A stretch of 64,000 nt of DNA from JAIRNF01 sp031551125 (GTDB taxonomy: Bacteria > Bacteroidota > Bacteroidia > Bacteroidales > UBA932): assembly GCA_031551125.1 (NCBI GenBank), contig JAVBOB010000015.1, forward strand, positions 1-64,000. Direction: 5' to 3'. The notes under the pieces were generated by a model. It was given only the letters and a program-made list of their open reading frames with translations. It ran no database searches and had not been told where the DNA came from. How positions within the stretch are numbered: the first letter of the stretch is position 1; the number at the start of each line of letters is the position of its first letter. The translations under genes and the position numbers were made by a program. Shown here in pieces: positions 1 through 7,619 of the stretch.

Positions 1-445
1 TCGCGAAAATAGCGGTTCCCGTTTCCTTTAAGACGTTCATCGTCCATCGTAAATCCTTTTTGGATGTATTCATGCAGACGCTGTGTCGCCCATTGCCGGA
101 ATCGTGTTGCCACTTGTGATTTCACGCGATAACCAATCGCAATAATCATATCCAAATTATAGTGTTCGATCTGTCTTTTTACCGACCTGTTGCCTTCATT
201 TCGAACTAACAAGAAATCCTTGTGAGTTGCTTCTTTCTGCAATTCACCTTCGTCTACAATACTGTTAATGTGTAGGCTGATATTCTGTTGCGTAGTATCA
301 AACAGCAGGGCAATTTGTTGTTGCGAAAGCCAAACATCCTGCCCGTCAAAACGGACATTAACATTCGTTATTCCATTGTCGTCCTGATACAGGACAAACT
401 GGCTGTTTGTTGGTTGGAGTTTATCGTTGGATATAATTTTATACT
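1..445 (-). CDS. RhuM-family protein, 5' region, partial and without a visible start codon
   Basis: Reading the minus strand gives an open frame that leaves the window at position 1. It contains motifs typical of RhuM (virulence/R-M-associated) proteins: a VRFDGQDVWLSQQQIALLF-like DNA-binding start, then NLDMIIAIGYRVKSQ and RQWATQRLHEYI, with about 150 residues visible. The biochemical role of RhuM proteins is not settled; they often lie in restriction or defence loci. The frame has no ATG, GTG or TTG before its conserved part. Going upstream it meets the TAA that is the drmB-like stop codon duplicated by the IS insertion at 465-1377. So either translation starts at a rare codon (ATT or ATA) or the 5' end has decayed. 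It would have been the last visible gene of the defence operon. Family call firm, start unresolved. Confidence 0.75.
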
Positions 446-464
446 GTTTTGGGATAAATAATTA

Positions 465-480
465 GTAACTGTTTAAATTT
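465..480 (+). repeat. left terminal inverted repeat of the IS5-family element
   Basis: GTAACTGTTTAAATTT matches the reverse complement of 1362-1377 without mismatch. Its last base overlaps the transposase stop codon. Confidence 0.93.
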
Positions 481-1244
481 CATTTTTCAATTCTATTAAG
501 CATGAGCCTGATCATCGCCAGCTGTATCATCGCTTCTTGCGTATGGGTGTGGTATTCATAATCTTTGGCAAGCCTTCTGTAGGACTCAAACCAGGAGAAC
601 GTACGCTCTACAATCCATCTCTGCGGGAGTACTTCAAACTTTTTGCTGTCTTTTCTCCTGACCACCGTAAGTACCCATCCAAAGCACTGCTTAACCCTAT
701 CCGCCAGCTCACCTCTATATCCGGCGTCAGCAATAACCTTTGCTAGCCTAGGAAAACGATACCGAAGGGCTTCTATCACCCCGAATGCCGCCCTAGAGTC
801 GTGGTGGTTGGCCGCATGAACGACAACGACCAGCAGCAACCCCAATGAGTCCACCACGATATGCCGCTTTCGCCCCTTTACCTGCTTGCCGCCGTCAATA
901 CCCCTACAGGTTGCTCCGCTTCGGCTTGTTTTGCTGGACTGCGAGTCGATAATGGCCAGCGACGGAGAGGCTTGCTTGCCCGACCGTTGGCGAACCGCCG
1001 CTCTCAGCACCTCATGAGCTTCAGCTATCGTACCATCATCACGCCACTTGCGGTAGTAGTAGTACACCAGCTCCCTGGGGTACTCTTTGGGCAGCATTCG
1101 CCATTGGCAGCCTGTCTTAAGAAGGTAAAATATAGCATTCCATACTTCGCAGAGGCCATGTTTTCTGTTGCGCTTCTCGTCAAAAAGGTGTACTATTGCA
1201 TTCCACTGAGTATTGGTTAGGTCGGTTGGGTAAGCTCTATTCAT
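480..1244 (-). CDS. IS5-family DDE transposase
   Basis: 254 residues, the full length of a single-frame IS5-family transposase. The N-terminal DUF4096-like domain (about residues 5-80, with WRMLPKEYP) is followed by a DDE nuclease core. The first Asp is in AIIDSQSSK (about residue 99), the second in IADAGYRG (about 170) and the Glu in VERTFSWFE (about 216); the spacing and the Y/R context after the Glu are typical. It catalyses cut-and-paste movement of the element at 465-1377. The gene fills the element, and its stop codon overlaps the left inverted repeat by one base. No frameshift or internal stop is seen, so it should be functional. Confidence 0.93.
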   Translation of the reverse strand: MNRAYPTDLTNTQWNAIVHLFDEKRNRKHGLCEVWNAIFYLLKTGCQWRMLPKEYPRELVYYYYRKWRDDGTIAEAHEVLRAAVRQRSGKQASPSLAIIDSQSSKTSRSGATCRGIDGGKQVKGRKRHIVVDSLGLLLVVVVHAANHHDSRAAFGVIEALRYRFPRLAKVIADAGYRGELADRVKQCFGWVLTVVRRKDSKKFEVLPQRWIVERTFSWFESYRRLAKDYEYHTHTQEAMIQLAMIRLMLNRIEK

Positions 1245-1361
1245 ATTTTAAGTGCTTGGAATCCTTAAAATTACGAATAATTATTCAATTAAACAACTAA
1301 TACTCAGTTATTTATGCGGCTATTTCGTTCCCCTCTTTGCTTATAACGGTTTTCTCTTTCC

Positions 1362-1377
1362 AAATTTAAACAGTTAC
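1362..1377 (-). repeat. right terminal inverted repeat of the IS5-family element
   Basis: Exact inverted copy of 465-480. The TTA target duplication follows directly at 1378-1380. Confidence 0.93.
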
Positions 1378-3492
1378 TTAGATAAGATATTTAAAGAATC
1401 CAAATTCCTCATCGACTAAAGCTCTACGGTCTAATCCCAGATTTCGTTGTTCACAGGATGTTTCAGAAACCAAGCAACAAGAGAAGCAAGCTGATAAGTT
1501 TATTTGGTCGTCATTTTCCCAGCATAGAGGATCGGAAGAGCATTCTTCGGCTCTCTTAAGGGCTGTCTTTATTATACGGGATATCAAACGAGGCTGTCCT
1601 TGCCACACAAGTCCCCCCATACTACCTTCTGCTCCATCAGTAGTGTAAATGAGCACACCACACATTCTGTCTGAATAATATAGTCGTTCATGTAGGCTTG
1701 CTGTGGGGTAACCGCAACTGAATTCCAATTCTTTTAAAATTAAATGGGAAAAAGTATGTAAAAGATAAAACATTGACGTTCCGTATTGCTCCATTTCATC
1801 TTTTAAAGATTTGCCTAATTCTCCCGAGGGCTGATCAAATCGTTTTTTTAATATATGGCCAAATTCAGAAATCCAAGAGTTGATAGTGTCTCTCTTAAAT
1901 TCAAAAAATAAACCTTCGCCAAAAGTTTGGTTAGCAGGAAGGGTAAATACGTTTTCGACAGGCTCTTTATATATACGTTGTCCTTCTTCTCGCGTTACAA
2001 TACCATCAATTCGCTTAGGAGCAGGAAGAGAAACCCTGCTAAAACCTAATTGTGTGACTGTTAATGCCAATCTGTTTACTTGTTGGATTTTCTTGAAATA
2101 TGGCGTTAACTCTTCCGGTAATTGGACGTCGGAAAAATCCAATTTCTGAGAACTATCAAATGATTTGGTATAATTAGAAAAGACCTTATACTCATCATAA
2201 CGATATTTCTCACGTGAATCTTTTTCTTGCTTAGTTTTTTGTAAAAATTTATTTCTTATAATTTGAGCATCACTTTCAGTAAGAGTAATTCCGGCATCAT
2301 CCGCTTTTTCAATGATATTAATTGAGTCCAAAAAACTTTCTCTCTCTAATAATGGGGTTAACTCAAGGGCTTTTTTATACCATTTTGTATTCAATAGGTC
2401 TAATACCTTTTGTAATGCTGGAGATAATGTAACGACAGACAAATAGGGCGATGGAATATACAAACTACTAAATGAATCTGCATAATAAACACTGTTACTT
2501 GTTGCTAATACCATTTGCATTGTGGAACGAGTTCCGTTAGCAGCTCTGCATTGTGTCGTTGATTGAGTTCCAGTCCCATTCCAAGGTGTTTCGCTTTTAC
2601 AATATGGTTTAATATTCATAATGCCTTCTAAACTGTATGTTTTTCCACACTTCTTACATTTCAAAACGCCCCAGCTTTCCGAACTATTACGGTTCTCAAT
2701 CCATTGTAATTCATGTTTATTCCCTACTTCACAATCTTGGCAATCATAATCGAATAACTCAAACCCATTTTCATCAGAGAGTTCTTTTCGTTTTCCATCA
2801 ATGCCGGCACAAAAAAGTTGATACCATGGAATATCAGAAATGTGCCCATTTTTGCAGATTAAGAGCATCGGTATCTGAACTAACGGTTCATATACATCTT
2901 TTAGCTGATTATTATCTTTAAAAGTTCTGTTTTTCTTTGAATATGGGTCTCTTGGAGGAGCAAAATAACTTAGGTCACCTCCATTGCACCTCTCTTGTTT
3001 CCAAATGTTTTTCCACTCTTCGATTGGTTTAAATAATTGCTTCTTACTACTGTAAAACCAACGAGGAAAATGGATGGCAGGAATAACAAAATGTCCTGTC
3101 GAAAGTTCTGTATTATTTACCTCCTTATTCCTTTTAAATAAAGGATGATCTTTTGTTTTGGGATAATTCCATTCAGATAGGGCTAAATGAGGAACATCTA
3201 CCAACATCATTAAGTTAGGGATTTCTTGCTCTGTTTTTAAAAACTCTATGAACCGAGGGTCATCAATAACATCAACGCCTGCTCTCTTACCGATTACGAG
3301 AGGGTCTTTTGTTTCAGGATAATTTTGTATTTGTGTATTTACCGTTTTGATGAAACCCCAAAACGAGACAGACTGTGGCATAATAAAGAAGCCTGCTTTA
3401 GTCGTAATAATAGAACCAACTCCGGCATTCGATGAAAGCACTTTATATTTGCCTACACCTTGATTATATTGTATCTCTTTATTGATTTCCAT
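1378..3492 (-). CDS. drmB: DrmB-like DUF1998 protein of a DISARM-type defence system
   Basis: 704 residues. The N-terminus (QGVGKYKVLSSNAGVGSIITT) resembles the start of DISARM DrmB proteins. A four-Cys zinc site lies mid-protein (CQDCEVG ... CKKCGKTY, about residues 250-285). The C-terminal DUF1998 part has a Cys-rich end: CSSDPLCW, then ACFSCCLVSETSCEQRN (about 650-680). In DISARM, DrmB works with the helicase DrmA to hold and exclude incoming phage DNA; that role is known for the family and not shown here. The gene starts 5 bp after the drmA-like stop codon, so the two are surely co-transcribed. Its TAA stop is the target site of the IS5-family element, so the protein is intact but the operon is interrupted directly downstream. 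Length is close to other DrmB proteins. Confidence 0.82.
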   Translation of the reverse strand: MEINKEIQYNQGVGKYKVLSSNAGVGSIITTKAGFFIMPQSVSFWGFIKTVNTQIQNYPETKDPLVIGKRAGVDVIDDPRFIEFLKTEQEIPNLMMLVDVPHLALSEWNYPKTKDHPLFKRNKEVNNTELSTGHFVIPAIHFPRWFYSSKKQLFKPIEEWKNIWKQERCNGGDLSYFAPPRDPYSKKNRTFKDNNQLKDVYEPLVQIPMLLICKNGHISDIPWYQLFCAGIDGKRKELSDENGFELFDYDCQDCEVGNKHELQWIENRNSSESWGVLKCKKCGKTYSLEGIMNIKPYCKSETPWNGTGTQSTTQCRAANGTRSTMQMVLATSNSVYYADSFSSLYIPSPYLSVVTLSPALQKVLDLLNTKWYKKALELTPLLERESFLDSINIIEKADDAGITLTESDAQIIRNKFLQKTKQEKDSREKYRYDEYKVFSNYTKSFDSSQKLDFSDVQLPEELTPYFKKIQQVNRLALTVTQLGFSRVSLPAPKRIDGIVTREEGQRIYKEPVENVFTLPANQTFGEGLFFEFKRDTINSWISEFGHILKKRFDQPSGELGKSLKDEMEQYGTSMFYLLHTFSHLILKELEFSCGYPTASLHERLYYSDRMCGVLIYTTDGAEGSMGGLVWQGQPRLISRIIKTALKRAEECSSDPLCWENDDQINLSACFSCCLVSETSCEQRNLGLDRRALVDEEFGFFKYLI

Positions 3493-3497
3493 AATCC

Positions 3498-6400
3498 TTA
3501 TTGATTTTCTTTGATATTAATAACCGCCTCTGATTCTACACTACGTAATGATAAAGGTACATCCCATAGTGTCTCAAAATTTTCATCTTCGTAAGCATCT
3601 AAAGCTAAGAAAAGGTCTTTATATTTTACATTTTTATTTTTACTATTTCGATTTATGTAATCAGAACCGGAATATCGTAAAGAATACTGATTTACATGCT
3701 GAATATTCGTAAGGATTAGCCACTGATTTAGTGCTTCCCCTATAAACAAATCTATATTATTTCGTAATTCACTTGTCAGTAAATCCTTTTGTGATTCGTC
3801 CAAGTTTTGAGTTCGTCTTAAGCGGTCATCAAAATATTTGATTAATTCTGCTTTTAGCATATTCGCTGTCTTCGTATCAAGAGTACTTGCGCTTCTTTGG
3901 TCAGCAAGGTTTTCATATGAATGACGAATCATTGTCGCTAAATATAATGGCAAATATTTTTCAACCGCCTTTTTTGAAAATGGCGTAATAGAAATAGGTT
4001 CTACATAGTAATATAGTTTTTCGTGAAATTCCCGGAATTTTTCAAAATGCGATAAGTCTCTTGAGCGGAAAGGATTGTGTAGTGTGACAACTAATCCCAA
4101 ATCATTACGAGCCACACGGCTACTTGCCTGAATATATTCGGCAATATTACGAGGCATAGAGTTCATAACAATCGTATTGAATCTATCTACATCTAATCCC
4201 ACAGAGATCATATTTGTTGCCAGAATGAGGTCTGGCGGAGTTGTCCCTCTTTGCCAAGTGGAATCCTCAGCATTCCTCTTATATGGTAATCGTTTATCCG
4301 CTTCCCAACGTTGTGCCACAATAGCAAGTTGGTCAACTACCTCGGAACCGGAAAGGCGACCTGTAAGTTCAGATTTTTTAAATGAAGAATCATAACAATA
4401 GTAGCATTCAAGCATATTACTGTAACGAAGCACACGCTTAAATAAGCGGCGGGTGTACTTTGTAAACTCAGTATAGAATTGTGCATCCGTTTTTCCAACC
4501 TCTTTCAAACTATTAAAATATGAGATAACAGAATGGTAGAAATCCATTGCTTTCTCAACTCCTTCATCCGAAAGCTGCGAAGCATATTCTTTTTCAAATA
4601 AAGCTCTATGAACGAACATTGTTGCGATTAAACGCATTTGGGTAGTCATTTGAGTTCTTCCGGTAGGTAAGATACCCATATATTTTCGTTTGGATATGAA
4701 TTTGACCTTATTATCTACTTTCTCTCGCTTGAAAAAAGCGAAGAAAGAATCATCATAGTCGATTCCATTTTTAGGGAAAATATTTACATTCCGATCATAA
4801 AGTGCTCGAATCTGCAATTCCGTGTTACGTGTTGTTGCTGTTGATGAAATGATTTTAGGACGAACAGTTATCTCAGTACCATCAGGTAGTTGTTTCTTAT
4901 AAGAGCACAATTGGTCAACAGCACTTTCAAAAAGGCTTACCGCAGATCCTAACGGGCCTAACAAAAGGTGTAGCTCGTCTTGGATTATCAAATCAGGAGG
5001 TAAATTCGTCAAAAGACCTTTACCAAAAATCCGCCGAGCATCTTTATCAATATCTTTTTTGTCGGTTGAAACCTTATGACCAATAGCCGCGAACTTATCA
5101 ACAGTGCCAAATAGTAATGTTGGTGGAGTTTTGTAAATATATTCATCGCACAACATAACAGGAAGTAAATCGGAAAACGTACAATAAATATTTTGGCAGC
5201 GAATCTCAACTTCAGGTGCATTTATGCTCCCTTTATTTATATGTTCTAGCGTTTGGCCACAATAGGGACATTTGTCCAATGGAATCTTTGATTCCGGCCT
5301 TTTTCCGTCTTTTACATTGCCCCATTTCTCACATTCAGCTAATAGATCCTTTGCTGTGTTTGGTAAAGAGTCTTTTCCAACATATAATCCAATAGAAATA
5401 GACTCCTCACCTAATTGGGTGTCTTTCCATTTCCTAAGTTGTTCAAGCGCAAGAATTACACGCATTGCACGTTGGAATTGTTGTGTGGCTAACAAACGAA
5501 GAGTATAGCGCATTATAGCAGTAGTGCCGCCATTTTTATCCGCACTTTCAGTTCTTCTTCGATTAATAATAGTAAGAGTGATAATACCCAAGTATGCTTC
5601 TGTTTTACCGCCCCCTGTCGGGAACCAAACCAAATCAACCAATTCGTTACGGTTCAACCATTGCGGATCATCAGGGCGTTGGAAAATACCATCCAAATTG
5701 AGTAAAATAAATGCAATTTGAAAGGGTCGCCAAGTAGCAGGAAATTTTCCAAATATTTGGTCACTGGCGTTTCTGTAGAAATCTTTTGTTATTTTCTCAT
5801 TAGTAAAATTCTTGCTGTGCCACAATTGGATAAACATAGCAGAATTCATTAAGCGAAAAGATTCAATGTTTATTGGATTATTTTCTAACAATAGTTGGAC
5901 ATTGCTTCTCATTCGTTGATAGTCTTTCTCGCAAAGTGAAATGTTTTGCTTTGCAAATACACTATTGTTCGCTTGCTGCTTTAGTTTTGAAATCCAAGAC
6001 CCATAAGTGTCTACAAAAGCAAATAACTTTTCTACTACCTCTTCATTGGAAACATTCGAAAATATTGATAACCATTTAAATTCAAGCGCTTTTGTGTCTT
6101 CTAAAAGAGGTTTGGGAACAAGGCTGTCTTTTTCTTCTACAAATACTGATTTGTCACGTGGAATTGGCTCTACATCGGGTGTTTCAAACGAAGGTATAAA
6201 TTCAGACTTTATAATTTTACACTCACCATTAATATCCCAGTCCACAGAGCATAAATGGCCTATTCCATAATCTTCTATAGACCGATATAAAAAATCGAGT
6301 TGGGCGACATCGTCATTAATATCCACGCTTTTAGAAGGCTGACGATATGGGCATAAAAGATTGCTTTCAACTTTTATTTCAACACCGAAGAAGCTTCGTT

Positions 6401-7619
6401 GGTTGACCTTTTCTGTTACGATAGAGAAATAATGTTTATTGTCTTCTTCAAATGCGGTAGAGGTATTTTCCAATTGTACTTTCAAATATCGCTTAGAATC
6501 ATCATTATCTCTACTGTTTTTTGTTAGCTGCAACCAAACGGAAAGAGAAGCTTGCTCTTTTCCCTCAATAGTAAATGATACCACATTGCGCAATTTCTCA
6601 CATTTTTTCGGTGAAAAAATCTCCTTGTTGGAATTAATATTGAAATCAATATCCGACAAATCTATTTCTTGAGAAAATTTTTGAGCAGTCCAAAAACCAA
6701 ATGATTTAGAGTTATGTATATTTACAATATCCTCTAAATAGGAAAGGAATGTTTCACAAAGTTCTATCTTTTGAATTCGTTCTACAATGATTATTTTTTC
6801 TTGATTAGAAATGTAAGTTTGACCATCATCTTTAACTTGCTTGAGCTTGTTCCAAAGTTTTTCCTTATATGATTTTAAGTAGCGGTATTTTCCACCAATG
6901 CTTGTGAATAAAACATCAAAATCCTGATTGGGTTCTCTTGCTATTTCTTCACTGATTTTCAGATTTATGTCCAACAAAATTTGTTTTACTTCTTGAAATT
7001 TTTTCGAAAAATTATCGGCAGAAGCAATTCCGTTTTGTTTTAGAACAAAATACGGAGATAACTCTGTTTTGTATGTGTTGAAAAATAATTCAAACCGATC
7101 GTAGTTTTCCTTAATCAGAACAAGAATATTTGAAAGGTTTTCTTTAGAGACCTTTGTATAATACCTACCGGATATGATTATTTTTATATCTTTATTATTG
7201 ATATTTACATTTTCAGAATCAAGGCAGCACGATATTCCGATTGTACTTGGAAAACGCTGACTTAAAGAATACAGGTCATCTTCTTCTGACTGGGAAAGAA
7301 CATTGTTTTTCTCATCAAAATCAGAATCTATATCTGATTCATTGTTTGTTTCCGAAGCTTCTGTTTCATCAAATATTTGTTCTTCATCATCATTTTTTGT
7401 TTCCTCATAATTGGGAGTAGTATTGTTCTTAATTGGAATTCTTTTTGGGAAAAGCACAGCCGTACTATACAATGAACCCGGAGTAGTATTGATTACATCA
7501 ACAATATCGCTTGATTTTTCAGCTATAAAATCAAAACGACGATTACAGGCACCGGGGCCTTCCATTTGTGCCCTGATGAAATTTTCTAAGGAATCTCGTC
7601 TACTGTTTATCATAATCAA
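3498..7619 (-). CDS. drmA: DrmA-like superfamily 2 helicase of a DISARM-type defence system
   Basis: 1373 residues. The N-terminus has the family signature (EGPGACNRR, then GSLYSTAVLFP), followed by an acidic linker (about residues 75-115). The helicase core carries Walker A FPTGGGKTEAY (about 668), DEXH box IIQDELHLLLG (about 880), SSTATTRN (about 924), and motif VI IQASSRVARND (about 1168) with NMISVGLDVDRF before it. A zinc-ribbon-like insert (CPYCGQ ... CQNIYC, about 785-810) sits between motifs I and II, as in DrmA-like helicases. DrmA is the DNA translocase of DISARM. The gene overlaps the upstream 786-aa gene by 20 bp and is followed 5 bp later by the drmB-like gene. Longer than many DrmA proteins because of the N-terminal region. 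A related DUF1998-linked helicase outside DISARM is the main alternative. Confidence 0.82.
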   Translation of the reverse strand: MIMINSRRDSLENFIRAQMEGPGACNRRFDFIAEKSSDIVDVINTTPGSLYSTAVLFPKRIPIKNNTTPNYEETKNDDEEQIFDETEASETNNESDIDSDFDEKNNVLSQSEEDDLYSLSQRFPSTIGISCCLDSENVNINNKDIKIIISGRYYTKVSKENLSNILVLIKENYDRFELFFNTYKTELSPYFVLKQNGIASADNFSKKFQEVKQILLDINLKISEEIAREPNQDFDVLFTSIGGKYRYLKSYKEKLWNKLKQVKDDGQTYISNQEKIIIVERIQKIELCETFLSYLEDIVNIHNSKSFGFWTAQKFSQEIDLSDIDFNINSNKEIFSPKKCEKLRNVVSFTIEGKEQASLSVWLQLTKNSRDNDDSKRYLKVQLENTSTAFEEDNKHYFSIVTEKVNQRSFFGVEIKVESNLLCPYRQPSKSVDINDDVAQLDFLYRSIEDYGIGHLCSVDWDINGECKIIKSEFIPSFETPDVEPIPRDKSVFVEEKDSLVPKPLLEDTKALEFKWLSIFSNVSNEEVVEKLFAFVDTYGSWISKLKQQANNSVFAKQNISLCEKDYQRMRSNVQLLLENNPINIESFRLMNSAMFIQLWHSKNFTNEKITKDFYRNASDQIFGKFPATWRPFQIAFILLNLDGIFQRPDDPQWLNRNELVDLVWFPTGGGKTEAYLGIITLTIINRRRTESADKNGGTTAIMRYTLRLLATQQFQRAMRVILALEQLRKWKDTQLGEESISIGLYVGKDSLPNTAKDLLAECEKWGNVKDGKRPESKIPLDKCPYCGQTLEHINKGSINAPEVEIRCQNIYCTFSDLLPVMLCDEYIYKTPPTLLFGTVDKFAAIGHKVSTDKKDIDKDARRIFGKGLLTNLPPDLIIQDELHLLLGPLGSAVSLFESAVDQLCSYKKQLPDGTEITVRPKIISSTATTRNTELQIRALYDRNVNIFPKNGIDYDDSFFAFFKREKVDNKVKFISKRKYMGILPTGRTQMTTQMRLIATMFVHRALFEKEYASQLSDEGVEKAMDFYHSVISYFNSLKEVGKTDAQFYTEFTKYTRRLFKRVLRYSNMLECYYCYDSSFKKSELTGRLSGSEVVDQLAIVAQRWEADKRLPYKRNAEDSTWQRGTTPPDLILATNMISVGLDVDRFNTIVMNSMPRNIAEYIQASSRVARNDLGLVVTLHNPFRSRDLSHFEKFREFHEKLYYYVEPISITPFSKKAVEKYLPLYLATMIRHSYENLADQRSASTLDTKTANMLKAELIKYFDDRLRRTQNLDESQKDLLTSELRNNIDLFIGEALNQWLILTNIQHVNQYSLRYSGSDYINRNSKNKNVKYKDLFLALDAYEDENFETLWDVPLSLRSVESEAVINIKENQ

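Larger units (their letters stand above)
465..1377 (-). mobile_element. IS5-family insertion sequence, complete
   Basis: A 913-bp element bounded by perfect 16-bp inverted repeats (465-480 and 1362-1377, outer end GTAACTG) and flanked by the 3-bp direct repeat TTA (462-464 and 1378-1380). It carries one transposase gene. The 3-bp TNA-type target duplication fits the IS1031-like part of the IS5 family. Both ends and the transposase are intact, so the element could be active or recently active. It sits exactly between the drmB-like gene and the rhuM-like gene; the right TTA copy is the reverse complement of the drmB-like stop codon. Confidence 0.93.

Noticed and set aside
861..1220. Plus-strand ORF of 119 aa opposite the transposase
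   Set aside because: Lies wholly antisense to a clear DDE transposase and has no coding character.
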